From NCBI RefSeq assembly GCF_014852685.1, contig NZ_JACZDF010000005.1, positions 1-64,000 on the forward strand: 64,000 bases of DNA. Reading direction: 5' to 3'. Below, piece after piece: positions 49,540-56,956 of this stretch. The number at the start of each line of letters is the position of its first letter. Position 1 is the first letter of the stretch. Position numbers and translations under genes: made by a program. Below the pieces are notes generated by a model that was given only the letters and a program-made list of their open reading frames with translations, was not told where the DNA came from and ran no database searches. This DNA is from Flavimobilis rhizosphaerae (GTDB lineage Bacteria; Actinomycetota; Actinomycetes; Actinomycetales; Cellulomonadaceae).

Positions 49540-50427
49540 GTGCCCACGAATCCTGCTGACACCGTGCTGCCCGCCGACCTCGACCTCGTCGAGATCACCG
49601 ACGTCACCGCGCCCGGCCTCGAGGACTACGTCGCGCTCACCGACGTGAGGCTGCGATCGCGCACGGAGCCCGGCAAGGGGCTCTACATCGCGGAGTCCTC
49701 GACCGTCATCCGGCGGGCGCTCGCCGCGGGCCATCGGCCGCGCTCGTTCTTCATGGAGCACAAGTGGTTGACGTCCATGGCGGACGTGCTCGCCGAGCAC
49801 CCGGGGGTGCCCGTCTACACGGGCACGGCCGAGGTCCTCGAACAGGTCACCGGGTTCCACCTCCACCGCGGGGCGCTCGCCTCGATGCACCGGCCCGCGC
49901 TCGCGCCCGTCGCCGAGCTGCTCGCGGCGGCGCGTGGCGGGCAGGGCGCTCGCCGTGTCGTCGTCCTCGAGGACACGGTCGATCACACGAACGTCGGCGC
50001 CGCGATGCGCGCGTGCGCGGCGATGGGCGTCGACGCGGTGCTCTTCACGCCCTCGTGCGCCGACCCGCTCTACCGGCGGGCCGTGCGCGTCTCGATGGGC
50101 ACCGTCTTCCAGGTGCCGTGGACCCGCTTCGAGCACTGGCCTGCGGGCCCCGCGGACGGTGCGGCCGACGGGGTCGACCTGCTGCGGTCGCTCGGCTTCA
50201 CGGTCGCGGCGCTCGCGCTCGAGGACGACTCGGTGAGCCTCGACGTCCTCGAGCACGACACCCCTGAGAAGCTGGCGCTCGTCTTCGGCACGGAGGGCGA
50301 CGGCCTCAAGAAGCGCACGATCACGGCGTGCGACCTCACCGTGAAGATCCCCATGGCGGGCGGCGTGGACTCGCTCAACGTCGCGTCGGCCGTCGCGGTC
50401 GCGGGCTGGGCGACCCGGGTGCGGTGA
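49540..50427 (+). CDS. TrmH/SpoU-family RNA methyltransferase
   Basis: 295 aa. An N-terminal substrate-binding region (to about 125) and the SPOUT knot: VVVLEDTVDHTNVGAAMRACAAMG, LYRRAVRVSMGTVFQVPW, LVFGTEGDGL and IPMAGGVDSLNVASAVAVAGW. Motif NVGAAMR has Ala for the usual Asn-Arg pattern but keeps Arg. Likely methylates ribose in rRNA or tRNA; the target is unknown. GTG start with no clear ribosome site. Confidence 0.9.
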   Translation: MPTNPADTVLPADLDLVEITDVTAPGLEDYVALTDVRLRSRTEPGKGLYIAESSTVIRRALAAGHRPRSFFMEHKWLTSMADVLAEHPGVPVYTGTAEVLEQVTGFHLHRGALASMHRPALAPVAELLAAARGGQGARRVVVLEDTVDHTNVGAAMRACAAMGVDAVLFTPSCADPLYRRAVRVSMGTVFQVPWTRFEHWPAGPADGAADGVDLLRSLGFTVAALALEDDSVSLDVLEHDTPEKLALVFGTEGDGLKKRTITACDLTVKIPMAGGVDSLNVASAVAVAGWATRVR

Positions 50428-50471
50428 CGCACGGCCGCATCGATCGCTCGTGGCGAAACTGTCCGGCGAGA

Positions 50472-50498
50472 CTGGCACTCGGGGGGTGAGAGTGCTAA
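50472..50498 (+). promoter_or_regulatory. CIRCE element (HrcA operator)
   Basis: CTGGCACTC-N9-GAGTGCTAA: seven of nine left-arm bases and all right-arm bases fit the CIRCE consensus TTAGCACTC-N9-GAGTGCTAA. Upstream of hsp20, followed by an A/T-rich TAAAAATAG that may hold the -10. Confidence 0.9.
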
Positions 50499-50540
50499 AA
50501 ATAGAGGCGTAGCCACGGCGCCGGACTCCGGCGTCCCCGA

Positions 50541-50559
50541 CCCCCGGAAGGTCCGGGGG
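50541..50559 (+). promoter_or_regulatory. Hairpin in the hsp20 leader
   Basis: 8-bp stem CCCCCGGA/TCCGGGGG with an AGG loop, 9 nt before the Shine-Dalgarno sequence. Possible mRNA stability or temperature-responsive element. Confidence 0.4.
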
Positions 50560-50581
50560 ATCTTCTGCGGAGGTGAACGAG

Positions 50582-51010
50582 ATGGCTGCTCAGCGAGACC
50601 CTTTCCGTGAGATGGACCGACTCTTCGGCGCGATGCTCGGCGGCCCGCGCGACAACGCCGGCATGCCGATGGACCTGTTCCGCACCGACGACCACTACGT
50701 CCTCAACATCGACCTGCCGGGCGTCGACCCCGGCACGATCGACGTCTCCGTCGAGGACCGCACCCTCACCATCCGGGCGGAGCGCAGCGCGCGGACCGAG
50801 GTGAGCCAGTGGCTCCTCCGTGAGCGCCCGGCGGGCACGTTCGCCCGACAGCTCACGGTCGGTCGCGGCCTCGCCCTCGACAAGATCGACGCCAGCTACC
50901 GCGACGGCGTCCTCGCGCTCACCATCCCCGTCGCCGAGGAGGCTCGCCCGCGTCGCATCGAGGTCGTCCACGACTCCGGTGCTCCCGCGCTCGAGGCCGC
51001 GACGAGCTGA
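50582..51010 (+). CDS. hsp20: Small heat-shock protein Hsp20
   Basis: 142 aa. Alpha-crystallin domain from about residue 38 (DHYVLNIDLPGVDPGTIDVSVEDRTLTIRAE) to the A-x-x-x-GVL motif in YRDGVLALTIPVAEEARPRRI. It is an ATP-independent holdase. ATG 50582 is 8 nt after CGGAGG; the GTG at 50573 overlaps that site. The CIRCE element upstream indicates control by HrcA. Confidence 0.94.
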   Translation: MAAQRDPFREMDRLFGAMLGGPRDNAGMPMDLFRTDDHYVLNIDLPGVDPGTIDVSVEDRTLTIRAERSARTEVSQWLLRERPAGTFARQLTVGRGLALDKIDASYRDGVLALTIPVAEEARPRRIEVVHDSGAPALEAATS

Positions 51011-51033
51011 CCCCTGCAACGTCCCGCGCACGA

Positions 51034-51066
51034 ACGACGGGCCACCGCACGCCGGTGGCCCGTCGT
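51034..51066 (+). terminator. hsp20 terminator
   Basis: 14-bp perfect stem (51034-51047 with 51053-51066), 5-nt loop, 23 nt after the stop. Confidence 0.8.
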
Positions 51067-51174
51067 CGTGCGTCCGGCCCCGCACCACTCGACGGAAGCA
51101 CTGACGGCGGCACTCGACGACCGTGATCGACCGTCCACGCTCGGGTCGCGCGACGCGCGCTCCGCTGCCACCCT

Positions 51175-52293
51175 GTGACGATGACGAACCTCAGGACTGT
51201 GGGCGTCGAGGAGGAGTTCCTCCTCGTCGACGAGACCGGACACCCGACCGCCGTCGCCGCCGCAGTGCTCGAGACCGCGCCACCCGAGCTGCGCGAGGGC
51301 CCCGCTCACGTGCCGGGCGGAGGCCTCGAGCACGAGCTCATGCTCGAGCAGATCGAGACCGGCACCGTCCCGTGCACCGACCTCACGGCGCTCGACGCGG
51401 AGATCCGCGCAGGCCGCGCCCGTGCGAACGAGGCCTCGGCCCCGCACGGTGCACGCATCGCGGCCGTCGGCACGAGCCCCGTCCACGTCCTCGGCACGCG
51501 CGTCCCCTCGCGGCGCTACGAGCGCGCCGCCGCGCAGTTCGGCCTCACCGCCGACGAGCAGCTGACGAGCGGCTGCCACGTTCACGTCGGCGTCACCTCG
51601 CGCGCCGAGGGGGTTGCCGTGCTCGACCGCATCGGGCCCTGGCTCGCGCCGCTCCTTGCGATCTCTGCGAACTCCCCGTTCTGGCAGGGCGTCGATACGT
51701 CGTACGAGTCCTACCGCGCCCAGGTATGGTCACGCTGGCCCACCGCCGGACCGGTCCGCACGTTCGGCTCGGTCGACGCGTACGACGACGCCGTCGCACG
51801 ACTCCTCGCGACCGGGACGATCCTCGACACCGGCATGATCTACTTCGACGCGCGACTCTCGGCGCGGTACCCCACGGTCGAGATCCGTGTCGCCGACGTG
51901 TGCCTCGCGCCCGCGACCGCCACCCTCGTCGCGGCCCTCGCCCGCGCCCTCGTCGAGACTGCCGCCCGTGAGCACGCAGCCGGGCAGCCGCTGCCCGAGC
52001 TGCACCCCGAGGTCCTGCGCGCCGCAGCGTGGCGCGCGAGCCGCTCGGGGCTCGCCGACGAACTCGTCGATCCCGCGACGTGGCGGAACGCGTCCGCGCA
52101 CGACGTCGTCGGCAGCCTCGTCGACCACGTCCGCCCCGCACTGGCCGACGCGGGCGATCTCGACGCCGTCACCGAAATGCTCGGCGGCCTGTGGTCGCGG
52201 GGCGGGGGAGCCCGACGCCAGCGCGGATGGTTCGCGGAGTCGGGCGACGTCCTCGACGTCATGCGGCGCGCGGCCGACGCGACCGTCGACTGA
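51175..52293 (+). CDS. YbdK-type carboxylate-amine ligase (GCS2 family)
   Basis: 372 aa. VGVEEEFLLVDE is the metal- and ATP-binding start of the GCS2 fold; HELMLEQIETGT, GCHVHVGV and TVEIRVADVC are the conserved segments. E. coli YbdK has weak glutamate-cysteine ligase activity; in actinobacteria related proteins may make other gamma-glutamyl products. GTG 51175 or ATG 51181 could be the start. Alone between terminators. Confidence 0.9.
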   Translation: MTMTNLRTVGVEEEFLLVDETGHPTAVAAAVLETAPPELREGPAHVPGGGLEHELMLEQIETGTVPCTDLTALDAEIRAGRARANEASAPHGARIAAVGTSPVHVLGTRVPSRRYERAAAQFGLTADEQLTSGCHVHVGVTSRAEGVAVLDRIGPWLAPLLAISANSPFWQGVDTSYESYRAQVWSRWPTAGPVRTFGSVDAYDDAVARLLATGTILDTGMIYFDARLSARYPTVEIRVADVCLAPATATLVAALARALVETAAREHAAGQPLPELHPEVLRAAAWRASRSGLADELVDPATWRNASAHDVVGSLVDHVRPALADAGDLDAVTEMLGGLWSRGGGARRQRGWFAESGDVLDVMRRAADATVD

Positions 52294-52310
52294 CCCGGCC
52301 CTCGACGGGG

Positions 52311-52838
52311 TCAGAGCACCCGGGCGAGCACGAAGTCGTCGTGGATGCGGTCACCGACCCGCATGTGCTTCGTCCCGACGACCTCGAATCCGTGCTTCGC
52401 GTAGAAGCGCTGCGCGCGCTCGTTGCGTTGGTTGACGCCGAGCCACACCGCTGCGACACCACGTGCGCGGCCTGCGTCGAGCACAGCCCCCATGAGGAGG
52501 GCCGTGACGGGCGTGCCGTGCACGTCCGGGTGCGCGTAGAACTTCGAGACCATCCGTGACAGCGCCGGCACGACGGCCGTCGACGGCGGCGCCTCGTCGA
52601 CGACGAGCGCGTACGCGAGGGGCGTGCCCGGACGCGCGTCGTCGGCGACGAGCAGCACGTCGCACGACGCGTCGGCGACATGCGCGGCAAGGTGCGCGGC
52701 CGTGAGGTTCCCGCGGACGAACTCCGTGATGTCCGCCGGGTCGGTGCCCGGCGGGCACGCGAGCGGGAAGGTGAGGGCCGCGAGCGCGGCCAGCGCCGCC
52801 GCGTCGTCCGGTACCGCGGCCCGCACGTGCAGGGTCAC
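52311..52838 (-). CDS. GNAT-family acetyltransferase
   Basis: 175 aa. Acetyl-CoA site motif GVAAVWLGVNQRNERAQRFYAKHGFEVVG, preceded by a beta-strand core (LLVADDARPGTPLAYALVV). Acceptor unknown. GTG overlaps the stop of the PEBP gene, so they are co-translated. Confidence 0.86.
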   Translation of the reverse strand: MTLHVRAAVPDDAAALAALAALTFPLACPPGTDPADITEFVRGNLTAAHLAAHVADASCDVLLVADDARPGTPLAYALVVDEAPPSTAVVPALSRMVSKFYAHPDVHGTPVTALLMGAVLDAGRARGVAAVWLGVNQRNERAQRFYAKHGFEVVGTKHMRVGDRIHDDFVLARVL

Positions 52839-53362
52839 CGCGCGTGCGTGACCGTGAGCGTCGCCCTCGCGACCGTGTGGAAGAGCGCCGTGAACGCGAC
52901 GGCCGTCGGCGACGCCTCCGCGTCGAGGTCGAGCGAGTCGACGTCGAGCGCGTGCACCGCGAACACGTAGCGGTGCGGGCGGTCGCCCGCGGGCGGTGCC
53001 GCCCCGGTGTAGTCGTAGCCGCCGCCGTCGTTGCGGACGTGGAATGCCGCACCGTCGAGCATGAGGTCGGACTCGCCGACCCCCTCGTCGAGCTCGGTGA
53101 CCTCGGCCGGCACGTCGACGACCGTCCAGTGCCAGAAGCCCGCGGGCGTCGGCGCGTCGGGATCGAAGCACGAGACGAGGAACGAGCGCGTCGAGGTGGG
53201 GAAGCCCGTCCACGACAGCTGCGGCGACGTGTTGCCGCCGTCGGCGGTGTGCTCGGCAGGCATCGCTGCGCCGTCGACGAGCGTCGAGCTCGTCAGCGTG
53301 AACGACGGCACGGCCGGAAGCGAGGCGTAGGGGTCCGGGGCGACGGGGCGCGTGAGGTCCAT
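52835..53362 (-). CDS. YbhB/YbcL-family PEBP-like protein
   Basis: 175 aa. Phosphatidylethanolamine-binding-protein fold: GGNTSPQLSWTGFPTSTRSF, DPDAPTPAGFWHWTVVDVP, and the C-terminal GDRPHRYVFAVHALD. Bacterial members bind phosphate-like groups and their role is unknown. Possible leaderless start: a CATGAT box lies 6 nt before the ATG. Confidence 0.9.
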   Translation of the reverse strand: MDLTRPVAPDPYASLPAVPSFTLTSSTLVDGAAMPAEHTADGGNTSPQLSWTGFPTSTRSFLVSCFDPDAPTPAGFWHWTVVDVPAEVTELDEGVGESDLMLDGAAFHVRNDGGGYDYTGAAPPAGDRPHRYVFAVHALDVDSLDLDAEASPTAVAFTALFHTVARATLTVTHAR

Positions 53363-53425
53363 GCACCCATCATGGCCCGCGACGCCCCGTGGGTCACGCG
53401 ACCTGGCGCGCGTCTCCCGAGCGGC

Positions 53426-53472
53426 GACGCGGGGGCGGCGCCCGACCGGTGGTCGGACGCCACCCCCGCGTC
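53426..53472 (-). terminator. P-type ATPase terminator
   Basis: 20 base pairs with two mismatches around a GGT loop (arms 53426-53447 and 53451-53472), just after the ATPase stop. Confidence 0.7.
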
Positions 53473-53479
53473 GTCGCGG

Positions 53480-55438
53480 TCAGGCACCCACGAGCTCGCG
53501 CTCGGGCGCGGCGACGACACGTGCTGCTGCGGGCCTCGCCCGCAGCAGGCGCATGGCGTTGGCGATGACGAGGAGCACCGACGCCTCGTGGACGAGCATG
53601 CCGACCGCCATCGTCACCCCGCCCGCGAACACCCCGGCGAGGAGGACTGCGACCGTGACGAGCGCGACCGCGATGTTCTGCCGCATGACGGCCACCGTGC
53701 GGCGCGCGAGCCGGATCGCGTCGGGCAGACGCAGCAGGTCGTCCTGGACGAGCGCGATGTCCGCGGTCTCGACCGCGACCCCCGTGCCGCCGAGGCCCAT
53801 CGCGACGCCGACGTCCGCGACCGCGAGCGCGGGGGCGTCGTTGACGCCGTCGCCGACCATCGCGACGACGTGTCCCTCGGCGCGCAGCCGCTCGACGACC
53901 TCGAGCTTGTCCTCGGGCAGGAGCGCCGCATGGACCTCGTCGACGCCGACCGCCGCGCCGACGGCCTCCGCGACCGGCCGTGCGTCGCCCGTGAGCATGA
54001 CGACCCGGCGCACACCGTTCGCGTGGAGCCGTGCAACCATCTCCGCGGCATCGTCGCGGACACGGTCCGCGACGCCGAGGACACCGACGACCTCCCCGTC
54101 GAGCGCGACGACCATGGGCGTGCGCCCGAGGCCCGCGAGGCGCTCGGCCTCGGGCGCCGCGACGTCGTGCGTCATGGCCTCCGCGGCGAGCAGCGCGAGG
54201 TTGCCGACCGCGACCCGACGGCCTTCGACCGTCGCGACGACGCCCTTGCCGGGCACAGGCTCGGTGTGCTCGGGAAGCCCCGGCACGTCGAGCCCCTCGG
54301 CGCGAGCGGCGTCGAGCACGGGCCGTGCGAGCGGGTGCTCCGAGCCGGCCTCGGCGCGGGCCGCCCACCGCAGGACGTCGGCCCGCGTGAGCGCGTCGTC
54401 GAGAACCGTGACGTCCATGAGGACCGGCCGGCCCTCGGTGAGCGTGCCCGTCTTGTCGAGCGCGACCGCGCTGATGCGCGCGCTCGTCTCGAGGTGGTCG
54501 CCGCCCTTGATGAGCGTGCCGTCCCGCGCACCGCGGCCGATGCCAGCGACGACGGCGACAGGGATCGAGATGACGAGCGCGCCCGGGCATCCGATGACGA
54601 GCAACGTGAGCGCGAGCACGACGTCACCCGTGGTCAGGCCCGCGACGAGCGCGGCGACGATGATCCCCGGCGTGTACCAGGCGGAGAACCTTTCCATGAA
54701 CGTCTGCGTGCGCGCCTTGGCGTCCTGCGCCTCCTCGACGCGGTGGATGATCCGCGCGAGCGTCGTGTCCGCGCCCACGCCGGTCGCCCGCACCTGGAGC
54801 AGACCGCCGTGGGAGACGGTGCCGGCGAAGACGCGGTCGCCCGCGACCTTCTCGACGGGGATCGACTCGCCAGTGATCGATGCCTCGTCGAGCGCTCCAG
54901 TCCCGTCCGTGACCTCGCCGTCGACGGGGACCTTGGCGCCGTTCTTCACGACGACGATCTCGCCCGGGCGCACCGCGCCCGCGGGCACCTCGACCTGCGT
55001 GCCGTCCCGCAGGACGACCGCGACGTCGGGGGCGACGGCGACGAGCTCGGCGAGCGCCGAGCGGGTGCGGTCCATCGTGCGGACCTCGAGCGCGTGCCCG
55101 AACGCGAAGAGGAAGGTCACCGCGGCGGCCTCCCAGTACTCACCGATGACGAGTGCACCGATCGCGGCGATCGAGACGAGCAGGTCGATCGCGACGACCT
55201 TGACGAGGAGCGCGCGCACGGCCGTGCGGACGATGCGTGCGCCCGCGACGAGCGCCGCGACGACCATGAGGACGTCGGAGACGACGAGCGCGGTCGGGAC
55301 GGCGTGCGCCTCGCCGTGACCGGCGCCGAACGGGTTGACGCCGACGGACAACGACGCGACCGCGGCGGCGACGATGAGAGCCCCGGCAACCGTCGGGACA
55401 CCCCAGGGGCCGCGCAGCCAGCGTGACAGGGAACTCAT
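53480..55438 (-). CDS. Heavy-metal P1B-type ATPase with CPG membrane motif
   Basis: 652 aa. TGES at 189-192, membrane motif Cys284-Pro285-Gly286 (VIGCPGALVISIP), phosphorylation site Asp328 in DKTGTLTEG, the P1B-type HP motif in GSEHPLARP and GDGVNDAP. No N-terminal metal-binding domain; the separate gene upstream supplies one. Most copper and zinc pumps have CPC here, so the transported metal is uncertain. ATG has GGAAGGAAG upstream. Confidence 0.92.
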   Translation of the reverse strand: MSSLSRWLRGPWGVPTVAGALIVAAAVASLSVGVNPFGAGHGEAHAVPTALVVSDVLMVVAALVAGARIVRTAVRALLVKVVAIDLLVSIAAIGALVIGEYWEAAAVTFLFAFGHALEVRTMDRTRSALAELVAVAPDVAVVLRDGTQVEVPAGAVRPGEIVVVKNGAKVPVDGEVTDGTGALDEASITGESIPVEKVAGDRVFAGTVSHGGLLQVRATGVGADTTLARIIHRVEEAQDAKARTQTFMERFSAWYTPGIIVAALVAGLTTGDVVLALTLLVIGCPGALVISIPVAVVAGIGRGARDGTLIKGGDHLETSARISAVALDKTGTLTEGRPVLMDVTVLDDALTRADVLRWAARAEAGSEHPLARPVLDAARAEGLDVPGLPEHTEPVPGKGVVATVEGRRVAVGNLALLAAEAMTHDVAAPEAERLAGLGRTPMVVALDGEVVGVLGVADRVRDDAAEMVARLHANGVRRVVMLTGDARPVAEAVGAAVGVDEVHAALLPEDKLEVVERLRAEGHVVAMVGDGVNDAPALAVADVGVAMGLGGTGVAVETADIALVQDDLLRLPDAIRLARRTVAVMRQNIAVALVTVAVLLAGVFAGGVTMAVGMLVHEASVLLVIANAMRLLRARPAAARVVAAPERELVGA

Positions 55439-55512
55439 GATGCTTCCTTCCGTGAGGAGGTGCGCGCCCCGGACGGGGTGACGCGGTGCTGTCCTGCGAA
55501 GGGACGAGCGGT

Positions 55513-55537
55513 GACGGCGCGGCCCGGCCGCGCCGTC
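55513..55537 (-). terminator. Hairpin between the CopZ-like gene and the ATPase
   Basis: GACGGCGCGG/CCGCGCCGTC stem of at least 10 bp, in the 108-nt gap. Probably lowers ATPase expression relative to the small protein. Confidence 0.55.
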
Positions 55538-55546
55538 GGAGCCGTC

Positions 55547-55786
55547 TCAGAAGGCGGCAGGCACGGACGTGTAGCCGGCCTTGGCGACCTCGGCGACGAG
55601 CGCGTCGACCGTGACGAGGGCAGGGTCGTGGTCGATCTCGATGCGACCCGACGCGAACTTCACGGCGACGTTCGCGACGCCGTCGAGGCGGCCGACCTGC
55701 TTCTCGATCTTCGTGACGCACGACGGGCAGCTGAAGCCCTCGGCGCGCAGGACCGTGCGGGTGGCGGGGGTGGAGGTGGTGGTCAT
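55547..55786 (-). CDS. CopZ-like heavy-metal-associated protein
   Basis: 79 aa, a single HMA domain. The metal motif is GFSCPSCVTKIEKQV (C-x2-C); the rest follows the beta-alpha-beta pattern (VANVAVKFASGRIEIDHD, VAKAGY). It likely delivers metal to the ATPase encoded downstream. First gene of the operon controlled from 55851-55891. Confidence 0.9.
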   Translation of the reverse strand: MTTTSTPATRTVLRAEGFSCPSCVTKIEKQVGRLDGVANVAVKFASGRIEIDHDPALVTVDALVAEVAKAGYTSVPAAF

Positions 55787-55850
55787 GATGAGCCTTCTTC
55801 CGGTCGGTGCTGCAGGTGAGCCCCGCAGCTGTTCCTGCGGTGCACCACCG

Positions 55851-55856
55851 ACACTA
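55851..55856 (-). promoter_or_regulatory. -10 element of the CopZ-ATPase operon
   Basis: TAGTGT on the minus strand; predicted start of transcription near 55844, leader about 58 nt with a small hairpin CCGCAG/CTGCGG (55823-55840). Confidence 0.5.
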
Positions 55857-55879
55857 GGAAGCCGCCGGCGCGGGTGGCA

Positions 55880-55891
55880 TGACGGCCGTCA
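55880..55891. promoter_or_regulatory. Candidate Crp/Fnr-type operator TGAC-GGCC-GTCA
   Basis: Perfect 12-bp palindrome, close to the FNR-type form TTGAT-N4-ATCAA. Its centre is about 41.5 bp upstream of the predicted start of the CopZ-ATPase operon, the classic class II activator position, and it lies between that operon and the Crp/Fnr gene. Confidence 0.6.
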
Positions 55892-55947
55892 ATCAACCGC
55901 AGCATCCGCTGCGACCTGCGGTGGTGCTCGTCACGTCGGGCTGGGGA

Positions 55948-55953
55948 TAGCCT
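55948..55953 (+). promoter_or_regulatory. Possible -10 of the Crp/Fnr gene
   Basis: TAGCCT, about 70 nt before the ATG at 56024. Confidence 0.4.
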
Positions 55954-55957
55954 GATC

Positions 55958-55979
55958 GCGGGCCCCGGACGGGGCCCGC
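55958..55979 (+). other. Hairpin at the start of the Crp/Fnr leader
   Basis: 9-bp perfect stem GCGGGCCCC/GGGGCCCGC with GGAC loop, at or just past the predicted start of transcription; may stabilise the mRNA 5' end. Confidence 0.45.
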
Positions 55980-56023
55980 GCGCCTCGGACGCGCACGTGC
56001 AGGACGACCAGGTCGGAGGACGG

Positions 56024-56830
56024 ATGGCACCCCCCGAGCGCGAGCCACGACGCACCGCCGCGGGCGCGCCGCCCTCCGTCGGGCCCCGCCGGACCATCCC
56101 GCTGCAGGAGATCACCCTCCCGCACGAGTGCCCACGCCCCGTCCGAATCCACGTGCTCTCCCGCGCCCCGTACTTCGTCGGGCTCGACGAGGCGGCGCTC
56201 GACGCCGTCGACCGCCGCATGCGCACCCGCACGTACGCGGCCGACGAGCCCGTCTACCGCGCGGGGGAGCCGGCCGACGCGCTCTACGTCGTCGCCGAGG
56301 GCCGCGTCCGCGTGTCCCAGGCGACGGCCGACGGCACCGAGACCGTGACCGACGTCCTCGTGCCCGGCGAGCTCTTCGGCGCGATGGGCACGCTCGGCGA
56401 GCCCTCCCACCTGCAGTCCGCGTCCGCGCTCGTCGGCTCGTGCATCCTCCGCATCGGCCAGGGCGACTTCCGGCAGGTGCTGCTCGAGCAGCCCCAGGTC
56501 GCGCTCCGCGTGCTCGACGACGTCGCCGCGCGGCTCGCCCGCGCCCACACCGACATCGGCGGGCAGAGCACCGAGACCGTGCCGCAACGCGTCGCCCGCG
56601 CCCTGCTGCGTCTTGCGGACAAGCTCGGCGAGGACCGGGGCCCGCGCGGCGTCATGCTCGAGGTGCCGCTCTCCCGCGCCGACCTCGCGGGGCTCGCGCG
56701 CTCCACGCCGGAGTCCGTCTCCCGCGTCATGAGCCGCTGGAAGAAGGACGGGATCGTCGACTCGGGCCGCCGCTGGACGTCGCTCCTCGACCGCCCCTTC
56801 CTCGAGGAGGTCGCGGCCGGGCGCGGCTGA
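56024..56830 (+). CDS. Crp/Fnr-family transcription regulator
   Basis: 268 aa from ATG 56024 (GGAGGA just upstream); GTG 55997 is an alternative. Cyclic-nucleotide-like effector domain at about 38-150 (YRAGEPADALYVVAEGRVRVSQ), dimer helix, then HTH LAGLARSTPESVSRVMSRWKKDGIV. Only two Cys residues are seen (HEC near 38 and one near 141), too few for the four-Cys cluster of Fnr, though the N-terminal Cys lies in an Fnr-like PHEC context. Divergent from the CopZ-ATPase operon, its likely target. Confidence 0.88.
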   Translation: MAPPEREPRRTAAGAPPSVGPRRTIPLQEITLPHECPRPVRIHVLSRAPYFVGLDEAALDAVDRRMRTRTYAADEPVYRAGEPADALYVVAEGRVRVSQATADGTETVTDVLVPGELFGAMGTLGEPSHLQSASALVGSCILRIGQGDFRQVLLEQPQVALRVLDDVAARLARAHTDIGGQSTETVPQRVARALLRLADKLGEDRGPRGVMLEVPLSRADLAGLARSTPESVSRVMSRWKKDGIVDSGRRWTSLLDRPFLEEVAAGRG

Positions 56831-56912
56831 GCGGCACCCGCCCGCGCCGTGCCTGACACCGTCTCGCGGCCGTGGCCGCGAGTGTCGGTCGCAGGGGGTA
56901 CCGTCCTCGACG

Positions 56913-56928
56913 TCGAACATCTGTTCGA
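56913..56928 (+). promoter_or_regulatory. LexA binding site (SOS box)
   Basis: TCGAAC-ATCT-GTTCGA, a perfect match to the actinobacterial SOS box TCGAAC-N4-GTTCGA, 29 nt upstream of imuA' and overlapping the spacer just before the -10 TATGCT. Confidence 0.95.
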
Positions 56929-56934
56929 TATGCT
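56929..56934 (+). promoter_or_regulatory. -10 element of the imuA'-imuB-dnaE2 operon
   Basis: TATGCT abutting the LexA site, so bound LexA blocks RNA polymerase. Confidence 0.6.
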
Positions 56935-56956
56935 GGAGGGGACGGAAGGACGGACC

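Noticed and set aside
46729-50478. 1249-aa minus-strand frame
   Set aside because: Shadow across the SPFH, MFS and TrmH genes; Arg/Asp/Ala-rich, no domain, and it runs through terminators.
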